22,628 nucleotides of DNA, from the NCBI GenBank assembly GCA_035328465.1, contig DAOLIQ010000057.1:1-22628 (forward strand), in the 5' to 3' direction. The position numbers and the translations under genes were made by a program. Positions 1 through 7,984 of this stretch are shown here, in pieces. Each line of letters begins with the position of its first letter. Position 1 is the first letter of the stretch. Source of the stretch: JADJEI01 sp035328465. GTDB lineage: Bacteria; Bacteroidota; Ignavibacteria; Ignavibacteriales; Ignavibacteriaceae. Below the pieces are notes generated by a model. That model had not been told where the DNA came from, made no database searches, and worked only from the letters and a program-made list of their open reading frames with translations.

Positions 1-22
1 ATATTTTCGCCGAGGTTTTTTG

Positions 23-96
23 TGGGCCCAGATGGACTTGAACCACCGACCCTCTGATTATGAGTCAGATGCTCTAACCAACTGAGCTATGAGCCC
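23..96 (-). tRNA. tRNA with CAT anticodon (Met, or Ile2)
   Basis: Reading the minus strand, a full cloverleaf folds: a 7-bp acceptor stem (GGGCTCA with TGGGCCC), a D arm with AGCTCAGTTGGTTAGAGC, an anticodon stem CTGA/TCAG enclosing the loop CTCATAA, and a T arm GGTGG-TTCAAGT-CCATC. The anticodon is CAT and the discriminator is A. The CCA tail is not encoded. CAT is read as elongator Met, but the same anticodon serves tRNA-Ile2 after lysidine modification, and I cannot separate the two by eye. It is not an initiator, because the first acceptor pair is a normal G-C. Confidence 0.95.
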
Positions 97-157
97 GATT
101 TTTTATTGCACAAAAATAATATTTAATATGTCATTTCGCAATGTTATTTCTTTTCTT

Positions 158-1015
158 CTAAAGTAATCCTTTTATTTTTTTTATTGTCAAAGGCGCTGAA
201 CCTTCAAAGTGATTATTTACGTTCACATATAAATCGACACCCTTTTTCATTATATCGCTAAATAATTCAGCTAACTTTTTTAGCTGCTCGTCACGATTGA
301 TATAAATTTTGTTCCATTGTTCGCTGCTGATTGTTTCTATTTCTTTTCTCTCCGCTCCGTGAAGTCTGAATACACAAATTCCTTTTATATATTTTTGATA
401 TTTTTCGTAAGTCGAAATTGTTGAAGGCATGTAGTATCCTTCGAGAAAAACGTGGTAAAATCCAAGTTCGCTGATAGCATCAAAATATTTTTCATTCAGA
501 TAATTTGGATTTCTGATTTCAATTGCTACTGGAAAATTCATCGTATCTATTTCATCAGCGAATTTTTTTAGTCGAGTCATAAATGTATTCTGATCCGGCA
601 TTTTCATTTTATTCAAATATTCAAACTGGAGCATCACACACCCGAGTTTTTGTCCAAAGGAAGATAAAATCTCAATTGTTCTATTAAAAAGTTCAGCGGA
701 TAAAAAATATTTATTTGAAAGCAAAGGCTCGGCTTTACTTTTTTGATAATGGTGAGTGAGGCTGATAACATTCGGAAACTTAATAGTAAATCTAAAATCT
801 TCTCCTACACTTCGATTGTACTCTTCCACCAAACTTTTATCCGGCAGTAGAACTTTATCATTTGGGAAGAGCGACCAGAACCATTGATCAATTTCGACAG
901 TAGTAAACTGCTTTGAATATTCTTCTAAGTAATTAATCTGTTTTTTGTCTGGATAGACTAACCCTCTCCAGGAATCATATTTCCAGCTGCACGTTCCTAA
1001 TTTTATTTCACTCAT
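158..1015 (-). CDS. DUF72 family protein (YecE-like)
   Basis: This 285-aa protein has the DUF72 hallmark at its N terminus: the stretch GTCSWKYDSWRG around residues 7-18, then a TIM-barrel-like pattern of short hydrophobic strands, for example VAIEIRNPNYL in the middle and LYVNVNNHFEGSAP near the C terminus. DUF72 proteins (E. coli YecE is one) are cytosolic, and their biochemical role is unknown; some relatives have been linked to nuclease or iron-sulfur functions, but nothing here decides that. The ATG is followed directly by SEIKLGTCSW, which is where the family normally starts. The gene ends about 60 bases before the tRNA and starts only 5 bases after the stop of the lipoprotein gene, so the two are probably cotranscribed. 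Confidence 0.88.
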   Translation of the reverse strand: MSEIKLGTCSWKYDSWRGLVYPDKKQINYLEEYSKQFTTVEIDQWFWSLFPNDKVLLPDKSLVEEYNRSVGEDFRFTIKFPNVISLTHHYQKSKAEPLLSNKYFLSAELFNRTIEILSSFGQKLGCVMLQFEYLNKMKMPDQNTFMTRLKKFADEIDTMNFPVAIEIRNPNYLNEKYFDAISELGFYHVFLEGYYMPSTISTYEKYQKYIKGICVFRLHGAERKEIETISSEQWNKIYINRDEQLKKLAELFSDIMKKGVDLYVNVNNHFEGSAPLTIKKIKGLL

Positions 1016-1020
1016 TTGAA

Positions 1021-1545
1021 TTAATGCTTGATTGAATCTATTTCAATTCCATTACTATAAATTCTTGTAAATTGAACCACTCCATTTGTATCAAATGATT
1101 GCCACTCCCCTTCTCTAAACCCATTTCTGAAAACACCGCTTTCAGAAATTTGTCCATTCTTATGAAACCAAAACCATTTCCCGGTTAGAGTATCGTTTTT
1201 AAAATTACCCTTTGATTGAAGTATTCCTTCAGGATAGTAATATTTCCATTCACCATTATTTTTATTATTTGCAAGCCTTCCTTCAATTTCCAATTTACCA
1301 TTTTCAAAATATAATTTGAATAAACCCTTCTTAACACCATTCTCCACTTCAAATTCAATTTTTTTGTTTTTGTATTCTGAAATGTACTTTCCCGTGAATG
1401 GAATATTAGAAAGTGAGTCAGTATAAAGCAGTCCGTCTTTTACAATTAATCCTTTTTGATTCGAAGGCTGGTTACTATTGTCATTACAAGACAAAACAAG
1501 GGGGAGCAAAACAAGAATTATCAGGAACACTTTTGGATGTATCAT
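1021..1545 (-). CDS. YwqK-like / MORN-variant repeat lipoprotein
   Basis: The protein starts MIHPKVFLII and reaches a lipobox LVLSC with Cys at residue 20, so it is a predicted lipoprotein of about 174 aa. The mature part carries repeated motifs of the type NG.....G.W..(Y/F)..NG, for example NNGEWKYYYPEG, LTGKWFWFHKNG and REGEWQSFDTNG. These are the repeats of the so-called YwqK antitoxin-like family (MORN-repeat variant). Despite that database name, most such proteins in Bacteroidota are surface lipoproteins of unknown role. The open frame extends 14 codons upstream to a TTG at 1587, but I choose the ATG at 1545 because it gives a normal-length signal peptide. The Shine-Dalgarno is weak, and the gene begins just after the HIT gene stop. 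Confidence 0.8.
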   Translation of the reverse strand: MIHPKVFLIILVLLPLVLSCNDNSNQPSNQKGLIVKDGLLYTDSLSNIPFTGKYISEYKNKKIEFEVENGVKKGLFKLYFENGKLEIEGRLANNKNNGEWKYYYPEGILQSKGNFKNDTLTGKWFWFHKNGQISESGVFRNGFREGEWQSFDTNGVVQFTRIYSNGIEIDSIKH

Positions 1546-1588
1546 AATTGTTATTTCAGGTTTAATCAAATGAAAAAGCAATTTCAAG

Positions 1589-2089
1589 TCAAACTAAGCT
1601 GATATAAGCTTCAAGCAGATTTTTTTTTGTCTGAATTAAATCCTGTGAGATGACTTTCACTTCGCCGAGGACAGGCATAAAATTAGTATCGCCATTCCAT
1701 CTCGGGACAATATGAAAATGGATATGTTCTTCGATTCCTGCCCCTGCGGCTTTGCCAATGTTTGCTCCAATATTAAAACCCTGAGGATTAAGTACTTTTT
1801 CCAAAGCAGACTTTGCAAGTTTCAACTTTTCAAATATCTCATCAGATTCATTCGAGGTGAGGGATAAAAAATTATCCGTGTGTCGCAGCGGCAAAATCAT
1901 TAGATGACCATTGTTATACGGATAAAGATTTAGAATTGTAAATGTAAATTTTCCTCTGTCAATTAATAGATTGGAAGTTAAATTAATATCCTCCATCTTC
2001 ACTTTGCAGAAGACACAATCATCTTTTTCATTCTGATGCTTGAATGAATCAATATACTGCGAACGCCAGGGTGACCAAAGTTTTTCCAT
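1589..2089 (-). CDS. HIT family protein (Ap4A phosphorylase-like)
   Basis: This 166-aa histidine-triad protein has the catalytic HxHxH signature in EEHIHFHIVPRW (His 122, 124 and 126 from the chosen start), the middle His being the family nucleophile. An N-terminal CVFC pair resembles the metal-binding Cys of this branch, and the opening LWSPWRSQYI resembles actinobacterial diadenosine tetraphosphate phosphorylases. HIT enzymes cleave or phosphorolyse nucleoside phosphates such as Ap4A. I chose the ATG at 2089, preceded by AAAGAG about 7 nt upstream, over the GTG two codons earlier. The downstream lipoprotein gene follows almost immediately. The strong terminator just upstream separates this gene from the EF-G gene, so it needs its own promoter. 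The exact substrate is not visible from sequence. Confidence 0.88.
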   Translation of the reverse strand: MEKLWSPWRSQYIDSFKHQNEKDDCVFCKVKMEDINLTSNLLIDRGKFTFTILNLYPYNNGHLMILPLRHTDNFLSLTSNESDEIFEKLKLAKSALEKVLNPQGFNIGANIGKAAGAGIEEHIHFHIVPRWNGDTNFMPVLGEVKVISQDLIQTKKNLLEAYISLV

Positions 2090-2100
2090 TTTCACTCTTT

Positions 2101-2135
2101 AAAAATAATAAGGCGGAAACTTATCCGCCTTATTA
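2101..2135 (-). terminator. Rho-independent terminator after the EF-G gene
   Basis: On the minus strand a perfect 12-bp stem TAATAAGGCGGA / TCCGCCTTATTA with a 6-nt loop (TAAGTT) is followed at once by TTTTT. It lies 6 bases after the EF-G stop codon and ends 11 bases before the HIT start, so it ends the EF-G transcript. Confidence 0.9.
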
Positions 2136-2141
2136 AATTTA

Positions 2142-4235
2142 TTATTTGTCTTCTTCTCTAGATTTTTTGTATTCTTCAATGACCTTTTGTTCGATCTCTT
2201 TCGGAACATCTTCATAATGAGAGAATTTTCGTTTGTGTACTCCTCGTCCTTGAGTAAGACTTCTTAATTGGGAAGAGTATTTATAAAGTTCTGCCAGAGG
2301 AACTTTTGCTTTAATGATCTGAAAGTGTCCATCCGAATCCATCCCTGAAATTTTTCCACGACGGCTTGAGATATCACCCATTACATCCCCCATAAATTCT
2401 TCGGGAACTGTAATTTCAACATCATAAATAGGTTCTAGTAAACAAGGCTTCGCCATTTCAAAACCCTTACGAAAACCCATTGAAGCTGCTATCTTAAATG
2501 ACATTTCATCCGAATCAACAGTGTGGAAAGTTCCATCAAACAAAGTAACTTTTACATCTACAACTTTATTCCCTGAAAGAACTCCCTTTTCCATCACTTC
2601 AATAATTCCTTTTTCTACTGCAGGAATAAATCTTCCTGGAACTACACCGCCAACAATGCCGTTTACAAATTCAAATCCTGTACCACGAGGTAAAGGCTCA
2701 ATCTTAAAATGAACATGCCCGTATTGTCCGCGCCCGCCGGATTGTTTTTTGTGTTTATATTCAACATCATTTACAGATCCTCTTATCGCTTCGCGATAAG
2801 GAATTTTAGGTTCAACAAGATCAACTTCAACGTTGTATCTTTCCTTTAATCTTTTCACAGCTAATGCTAATTGCAGCTCACCCTGACCAAAAATAATTGT
2901 CTGCGCAATTTCTGGGTCATACTTTACATTGAATGATGGATCTTCTTCATGCAAAGCATGTAATCCGGAAGCTATTTTATCTTCATCCCCCTTTGCTTTT
3001 GGAACGATCGCACCCCTAATTACCGCTTCAGGAAATTCAATAGGATGTAGAGTAACGGCAAAATTCTTTGATGCAAGTGTATTATTTGTGTGTGTGTCTT
3101 TTAACTTGACTACCGCTCCAAAATCACCGGCAGAAAGCTGAGTTACTTCCTTGCGTGTTCTTCCGTTCAACATTGATAACTGAGTAAGTCTTTCAATTTT
3201 GTTATTTGCTTCATTCACTAAATCCATTCCAGCCTTAATTGTCCCTGAATAAACTCTGAATAAAGAAAGTTCACCAACATGCTGTTCTGCAATAATTTTG
3301 AAAATGAATACTACCGGTTCACCGTTTGGATCAGGTTTGATTAATACTTTCTTTTTATCTGAACCGAGTAATGCTTCTTCACCGCCCCTTGAAGCAGGTG
3401 ATGGAAAATACTTGGCAGCAAAATCTAAAAATAAATTTATGCCAACTGCTTTAGTTGCAGACATAGCAAAAACAGGCGTAAGACTTCGTTTCAATATTGA
3501 TTGGCGAATTCCCTCATCAAGTTCCTGTTCGGTTAATGCACCTGCTTCGAAATATTTATTCATCAATTCTTCTGATGATTCGGCTACTTTTTCGATTAGC
3601 TCAGTCCGATAAGCTTCTGCGACGGGTTTAAGTTCGGCAGGAATTTCGGATTCGGATACTTTTTTGCTGCCGGGATCTCCGTATGTGTAAGCTTTCATTT
3701 TTAATACGTCGATCACTGTTTTAAAATTTACCCCTTCGTTAGCAGGGAACGAAATAACTATGCTGCCGGAAGATAATCGTTCTTTAGCTTGCTGAAGAGT
3801 TCGCTTGAAGTTTGAGTGCTCATTATCAATTTTATTTATAATGACGGCAGAAGGTAAAGCGAACTCATTAACGAATTTACCTGTAACTTCAGAGCCGACT
3901 TCCACCCCCTCGGCTGATTTGAGAATCATTACGGTTGTATCGCAAACACGCATAGCTGTTTTTACATCGCCGATAAAATCAGCATAGCCGGGTGTATCAA
4001 TAATATTTAGTTTTGTGTTGTTCCATTCGAGGTGAAGTAGTGAAGCAGAAATGGAGATCTGCTTTTCAATTTCATTTTGGGTAAAATCGGAAACGGTATT
4101 ACCGTCTGTGATATTTCCTATTCTATTTATCTCTCCGGCTGTGAATAAAATCAGCTCGGAGAGAGACGTTTTGCCGCTTCCGCCGTGCCCAATTAAAGCT
4201 ATGTTCCTTATGGAATCTGGTAAAAAATTGTTCAA
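2142..4235 (-). CDS. Elongation factor G paralogue (EF-G-2 type)
   Basis: This 697-aa translational GTPase has G1 GHGGSGKT (residues 16-23), G3 DTPG (80-83) and G4 NKID (134-137), then EF-G domains II-V; the loop-bearing domain IV is seen as GGRGQYGHVHFKIEP. The switch-I area reads KQISISASLLHLEW rather than the canonical GITITSA of the main EF-G, which is the pattern of the second EF-G group (for example Thermus EF-G-2). EF-G moves tRNA and mRNA through the ribosome; for this paralogue the exact job (translocation under special conditions, or recycling) is not settled. The start is TTG at 4235, supported by a strong AGGAGG 8 nt upstream. There is no ribosomal str-operon context (rpsL, rpsG or tuf), which also favours a paralogue over the housekeeping fusA. 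Confidence 0.9.
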   Translation of the reverse strand: MNNFLPDSIRNIALIGHGGSGKTSLSELILFTAGEINRIGNITDGNTVSDFTQNEIEKQISISASLLHLEWNNTKLNIIDTPGYADFIGDVKTAMRVCDTTVMILKSAEGVEVGSEVTGKFVNEFALPSAVIINKIDNEHSNFKRTLQQAKERLSSGSIVISFPANEGVNFKTVIDVLKMKAYTYGDPGSKKVSESEIPAELKPVAEAYRTELIEKVAESSEELMNKYFEAGALTEQELDEGIRQSILKRSLTPVFAMSATKAVGINLFLDFAAKYFPSPASRGGEEALLGSDKKKVLIKPDPNGEPVVFIFKIIAEQHVGELSLFRVYSGTIKAGMDLVNEANNKIERLTQLSMLNGRTRKEVTQLSAGDFGAVVKLKDTHTNNTLASKNFAVTLHPIEFPEAVIRGAIVPKAKGDEDKIASGLHALHEEDPSFNVKYDPEIAQTIIFGQGELQLALAVKRLKERYNVEVDLVEPKIPYREAIRGSVNDVEYKHKKQSGGRGQYGHVHFKIEPLPRGTGFEFVNGIVGGVVPGRFIPAVEKGIIEVMEKGVLSGNKVVDVKVTLFDGTFHTVDSDEMSFKIAASMGFRKGFEMAKPCLLEPIYDVEITVPEEFMGDVMGDISSRRGKISGMDSDGHFQIIKAKVPLAELYKYSSQLRSLTQGRGVHKRKFSHYEDVPKEIEQKVIEEYKKSREEDK

Positions 4236-4268
4236 AGGATTATCCTCCTAATTTATAGGTAAGAAAAA

Positions 4269-4658
4269 TTAATGTTGATTTTTGTATGTTGACCAAAAAG
4301 AGTTGACCCCATTAAAAATAGCGGAGAGGTTTTTCAGCAGACCCATAACCGGTTCTTCCAAACCCCTCCTAATGTTTTCTTCAAATGAAATTATTTTATC
4401 TACACTGTCTTTCACATTATTAACAACTTCTTTGGAAATGTAAATCTGAGAATTTATTTCATCCGTTAGTGCTGATAATTTATCGCTCAAATCTCTGGCT
4501 GAATTAATCAGGGGATTAAGATCAGTTGTTAAATCTGAAATTCTTTTTTCAATCTTATTAACTGATTTAGTTATCCTTGCGATGTAAACAATCAAAGCAA
4601 TACATAATGCCGAAGCTGAGATTAGTAATATGATTAAGAAAACAGATGTAGTATCCAT
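4269..4658 (-). CDS. DUF948-like membrane-anchored coiled-coil protein
   Basis: This 129-aa protein has one N-terminal membrane segment (about residues 5-26, FLIILLISASALCIALIVYIA) followed by a long charged helix with heptad-like spacing (VNKIEKRISDLTTDLNPLINSARDLSDKLSAL). This is the architecture of DUF948 proteins, which are usually encoded next to YtxH proteins, as here: the start lies 6 bases after the ytxH-like stop. Its role is unknown, but such pairs are associated with general stress and envelope functions in Firmicutes and Bacteroidota. Most of the protein should face the cytoplasm or periplasm as a helical rod. The family call rests on architecture and context, not on a catalytic motif. 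Confidence 0.7.
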   Translation of the reverse strand: MDTTSVFLIILLISASALCIALIVYIARITKSVNKIEKRISDLTTDLNPLINSARDLSDKLSALTDEINSQIYISKEVVNNVKDSVDKIISFEENIRRGLEEPVMGLLKNLSAIFNGVNSFWSTYKNQH

Positions 4659-4664
4659 ATTTTC

Positions 4665-5081
4665 TTACGATTCTTTAGTCTCTCTGTAAGCATCCATGCC
4701 GGCTCTCACAGCAGTTTTAATTTTATCAGTTTCTTGTTCAACAACACCTTTGCCTGTTGAAACAAGCTGACTTGCTTTTAGTTTTGCGTCTTTAAAAATC
4801 TTCTCGGCATCTTTTAAAAGATCCTCCGATTTCGATTTTGCATCAACAATGATTTTCTCAGATCGCTTTTTACCTTCGTTGATCAGTTCTTTTGCTTTTT
4901 CACGAGCATCATTCACATATTTCTCTGCTTCGTCAAGATAATCATCGGCTTTCGCTTTTATGTCGCTACGCAACTCTCTGCCGCTTTTAGGAGCATACAA
5001 TAAAGCCAGTACTGAACCGACTATTCCACCGGCTAAAAATCCGATCAATAGTCCTTTCTTTAATCCATTTTCTTGTGACAT
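4665..5081 (-). CDS. YtxH domain protein
   Basis: About 138 aa from the chosen start. The YtxH signature is the N-terminal glycine-rich membrane segment KKGLLIGFLAGGIVGSVLA followed by LLYAPKSGRELRSDI (the APKSGRELR turn is diagnostic). The remainder is a long, highly charged amphipathic helix with repeated DAxxKxxEL-like units, similar to LEA/apolipoprotein-type helices. The ATG at 5081 has AAGGAGAT about 10 nt upstream and is preferred over an upstream TTG at 5099. YtxH proteins are small membrane proteins linked to stress responses in Bacillus; no biochemical activity is known. It is probably cotranscribed with the DUF948-like gene that follows it. Confidence 0.85.
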   Translation of the reverse strand: MSQENGLKKGLLIGFLAGGIVGSVLALLYAPKSGRELRSDIKAKADDYLDEAEKYVNDAREKAKELINEGKKRSEKIIVDAKSKSEDLLKDAEKIFKDAKLKASQLVSTGKGVVEQETDKIKTAVRAGMDAYRETKES

Positions 5082-5179
5082 TCTAAATCTCCTTTTCAAT
5101 ATTTATTTGTTCAATTAAAGTTAAGATTTCTTCATCATAGAATCAATGATTTTTATTAAACACACAAATAAAAGTGTAT

Positions 5180-6433
5180 TTAAAGATTTTTAACTATTTC
5201 CGCACCAAACTCGGATGATTTAACTTCTTTAGCACCCTTCATCTGCCTTGCAAAGTCATAAGTTACAACTTTAGATTTAATAGTTTTCTGCATAGATTTT
5301 TCGATTAATCGAGCAGCTTTGTTCCAGCCGAGATATTCGAGCATCATAACACCGGAGAGAATTACAGAACCGGGGTTCACTTTATCCATTCCGGCATATT
5401 TAGGAGCTGTGCCATGTGTAGCCTCAAATATTGCAGTTGAATAACTCATATTGGCTCCCGGTGCAATTCCTAATCCACCCACCTGTGCAGCGGACGCATC
5501 GGAAAGAAAATCACCATTTAAATTTGGTGTTGCAACAACATCATATTCGGACGGGCGAAGAAGCATTTGCTGAAACATACTATCGGCAATTCTATCTTTA
5601 ATTAAAATTTTGCCTTCAGGCATTTTACCATTATGTTTTGAATATAGTTCATCTTCAGTAACAATCAAATTTCTAAATTCAGTAGTGGCAACTTTATATC
5701 CCCAATCTTTGAAAGCTCCTTCGGTAAATTTCATTATATTACCTTTGTGTACAAGAGTTACGCTTTTTCTTTTATGATCGCGTGCAAACTCGATTGCTTT
5801 TCTTACAAGTCGTGCACTTCCAAATTCGCTGATAGGTTTTATCCCCACCCCGGAGAGAGGTCTGATGTTTTTATCAAAATTTTTGTTGATGTAATTAATC
5901 AGTTTGTTAGCCTCGCTTGTACCTGACTTAAATTCAATACCGCAATAAACATCTTCCGTGTTTTCTCTGAAGAGAACGATGTCCACATCCTGCGGTCGTT
6001 TCATAGGGCTTGGAACACCTTTGTAATATTTGACCGGACGAACGCAAGCAAATAAATCAAGTAATATTCTTAAAGCAACATTTAGGCTTCTAATACCACC
6101 ACCAATTGGAGTGGTTAGCGGACCTTTAATTGCAACTACATATTCCTTTATTGCTTCAACAGTTTCATCAGGAAGCCACTGATCCTTGCCATAAACTTTA
6201 ACTGCTTTTTCTCCGGCGTAAACTTCCATCCAGGAAATTTTCTTTTTGCCATTGTAAGCTTTATCAACTGCAGAATCGAGAACCATTTTTGCAGCTTTCC
6301 AGATATCCGGTCCAATACCATCACCTTCAATAAAAGCAATTATTGGATTGTCAGGGACAATCAGTTTATCATTAACTACGGTTATTTTTTCGCCTGAGGA
6401 TGGAACGACTATTTTCTTAAACTTCTTTGCCAT
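5180..6433 (-). CDS. icd: NADP-dependent isocitrate dehydrogenase
   Basis: This 417-aa enzyme catalyses oxidative decarboxylation of isocitrate to 2-oxoglutarate in the TCA cycle. The isocitrate-binding set matches E. coli Icd with a constant +3 offset: Ser116, Asn118, Arg122, Arg132 and Arg156 in RSLNVALR...LFACVRPV and LFRENTED. Lys230 and the metal-binding Asp residues (Asp284, Asp308, Asp312) are present. The coenzyme segment HGTAPKYAGMDKVNPGS holds Lys345 and Tyr346, which specify NADP rather than NAD. The ATG at 6433 has AAAGGGAA just upstream and lies inside the end of the preceding gene, a 17-base overlap. It is the last gene of a five-gene coupled run. Only weak dyad symmetry follows the stop. 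Confidence 0.96.
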   Translation of the reverse strand: MAKKFKKIVVPSSGEKITVVNDKLIVPDNPIIAFIEGDGIGPDIWKAAKMVLDSAVDKAYNGKKKISWMEVYAGEKAVKVYGKDQWLPDETVEAIKEYVVAIKGPLTTPIGGGIRSLNVALRILLDLFACVRPVKYYKGVPSPMKRPQDVDIVLFRENTEDVYCGIEFKSGTSEANKLINYINKNFDKNIRPLSGVGIKPISEFGSARLVRKAIEFARDHKRKSVTLVHKGNIMKFTEGAFKDWGYKVATTEFRNLIVTEDELYSKHNGKMPEGKILIKDRIADSMFQQMLLRPSEYDVVATPNLNGDFLSDASAAQVGGLGIAPGANMSYSTAIFEATHGTAPKYAGMDKVNPGSVILSGVMMLEYLGWNKAARLIEKSMQKTIKSKVVTYDFARQMKGAKEVKSSEFGAEIVKNL

Positions 6434-7406
6434 GTAAATTCCCTTTGTTTTTATTTTGTAAATCGAAATTTATAGAACCAAATCTTTTTTGATAGAATGA
6501 AACGCTTACAACACCAACAAGCACTGCAAACCATAAAGTTGCAACTCTAATAATAAATGTTGAAGCAACAGCTATCTCTTTTGAAGCACCTATTTTCATT
6601 GTCAAATATGTCAATGAACCTTCTGTAACACCTAATCCTCCGGGCAGCATAGAAATTGCGCCAACGATGGTGGCAAAAGCATAACTAAAAGATGCCCAGA
6701 AGAAATTAATTTGCAAATCAAAATTAAACAGAATCAAAAAATATCCCAAACATTCAAATGACCAGGAGATTAGACTAATAAAAGTAGAAATAAGCAATGG
6801 TCTAATCTGTACTAAAGTATAAGAACTTTCGTAGGCTGTGTGAATTGATAAAAAGTATTTTTTTAAGAAGGAAACATTTTCGAAAATTTTGATTATAGGC
6901 AGAGCAAACCGCTTGTTGCTCATAATAATTAATACGATCAGAAAAAAAAGAGCAACGCCTAAAACTATGTTTCTTCCATAATCAAAAAAATATGCGCCTG
7001 TCAATGCTATAATTAATAGAGAAACAAAATCGGTTATTCTTTCAAATAAAATGATTGGTCCGGTTAAAGCTACACTTGTTCCGTTTACCTCTTTTACAAG
7101 ATAAGCTTTTAACAGCTCGCCCATCTTACCCGGGGTGACACTCATAATTAAACCGGAAAGAAAAATTGAAAGTGAATCTTTCCACTGAATTTTTATTTTT
7201 AGCAGACCTAAATAATAATGCCACTTGGCAAATCGAAATAAGTAATTCAGGAAAGAAAGTAAAAGTAAAACAGGCAGCAGCCACAAAGAGAATTTTCTGA
7301 ATGTTAATACAAGTAAATCGAAGTCAGCATAAATAGTAAATGCCAGATAGAATAATCCGCCGAGAGCTAAAGAAAATAAAAGCCTCTGTTTAATTTTCTT
7401 TATCAA
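6417..7406 (-). CDS. Flippase-like / LPG-synthase TM-domain protein (UPF0104)
   Basis: This 329-aa integral membrane protein has about eight hydrophobic helices. The family marks of the lysylphosphatidylglycerol synthase transmembrane domain (UPF0104) are visible: NYLFRFAKWHYYLGLL near residues 49-64, MSVTPGKMGELLKAYLV around 89-105, ILFERITDFVSLL, and the C-terminal SMLPGGLGVTEGSLTYL. Members are thought to flip or handle lipids or lipid-linked intermediates; no C-terminal aminoacyl-transferase domain is present, so it is not a full MprF. The start overlaps the end of maf by 4 bases and the stop runs 17 bases into icd, so translation of the three is probably coupled. The substrate cannot be read from sequence. 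Confidence 0.85.
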   Translation of the reverse strand: MIKKIKQRLLFSLALGGLFYLAFTIYADFDLLVLTFRKFSLWLLPVLLLLSFLNYLFRFAKWHYYLGLLKIKIQWKDSLSIFLSGLIMSVTPGKMGELLKAYLVKEVNGTSVALTGPIILFERITDFVSLLIIALTGAYFFDYGRNIVLGVALFFLIVLIIMSNKRFALPIIKIFENVSFLKKYFLSIHTAYESSYTLVQIRPLLISTFISLISWSFECLGYFLILFNFDLQINFFWASFSYAFATIVGAISMLPGGLGVTEGSLTYLTMKIGASKEIAVASTFIIRVATLWFAVLVGVVSVSFYQKRFGSINFDLQNKNKGNLHGKEV

Positions 7407-7984
7407 GCCCCCACCTCATTGAGAGCATGATAAACTCTCGAAAGCGGAAGTCCGACAACATTATAGTAACAGCCGTTAATTGCCTGAATGAACACAGCAC
7501 CAAAGTCGTCCTGAATACCGTAAGCGCCGGCTTTATCCATTGGACTGCCGCTACCAACATAAAGGGAAATCTCTTCATTAGTAAGTTTGCGAAATTGAAC
7601 GAATGTTTTTTCGTAACTGATTATTTTTTTATTTGTCGATGTATTGAACACAGCAAAACCTGTATAAACTGTGTGCTTTCTTCCGCTCAGTTTCTTAAGA
7701 ATTTTTACCGCATCTATTTCATCCTTCGGCTTACCAATAATCTTTCCATCAAGAACAACTATTGTATCGGCAGTAATAATAATTCCATGTTGAATTTTTT
7801 GAAGTGCTAATTGAAGTTTTTCTTCTGCTAATCTTTTTACCATGCGTAAAGGTTTCTCATTTGGTAATTGCCTCTCGTCAAGATCAACCGAAACAGTTTT
7901 GAATTTTAGATTTATCTGTTCAAGTAGTTTTTTTCTTCGCGGCGATGCTGAGGCAAGTATGATCGGAAGTGAATTTCTCTTCAT
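7403..7984 (-). CDS. maf: Maf family nucleoside triphosphate pyrophosphatase
   Basis: This 193-aa protein of full Maf length has the signature ILASASPRRKKLL (residues 9-21), the catalytic TADTIVVLDG with Asp73, GKP at 84-86 and SGRKHTVYTGFAV. Maf proteins hydrolyse noncanonical or pyrimidine NTPs to NMP and pyrophosphate, acting as house-cleaning enzymes and, in some bacteria, as division inhibitors. The DTIVVLDG...GKP pattern fits the dTTP/UTP (YhdE-like) branch better than the m7GTP (YceF) branch, but this is a soft assignment. Its ATG overlaps the stop of the SpoIID gene by 4 bases, and its own stop overlaps the membrane-protein start by 4 bases. Confidence 0.93.
   Translation of the reverse strand: MKRNSLPIILASASPRRKKLLEQINLKFKTVSVDLDERQLPNEKPLRMVKRLAEEKLQLALQKIQHGIIITADTIVVLDGKIIGKPKDEIDAVKILKKLSGRKHTVYTGFAVFNTSTNKKIISYEKTFVQFRKLTNEEISLYVGSGSPMDKAGAYGIQDDFGAVFIQAINGCYYNVVGLPLSRVYHALNEVGA

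Noticed and set aside
1021..1545. Toxin-antitoxin reading of the YwqK-like gene
   Set aside because: The antitoxin name is a database label; the protein is a lipoprotein and no toxin gene lies beside it.
1546..1587. TTG start giving a 188-aa version of the YwqK-like lipoprotein
   Set aside because: It would add 14 residues before an otherwise ideal 20-residue lipoprotein signal peptide.
2521..4251. Several plus-strand open frames across the EF-G gene
   Set aside because: They are antisense shadows of a well-supported translational GTPase; none has a ribosome site or a family pattern.
5100..5179. Terminator after icd
   Set aside because: The only dyad (AAACAC...GTGTATTT) is imperfect and lacks a clear U-run, so I did not call it.
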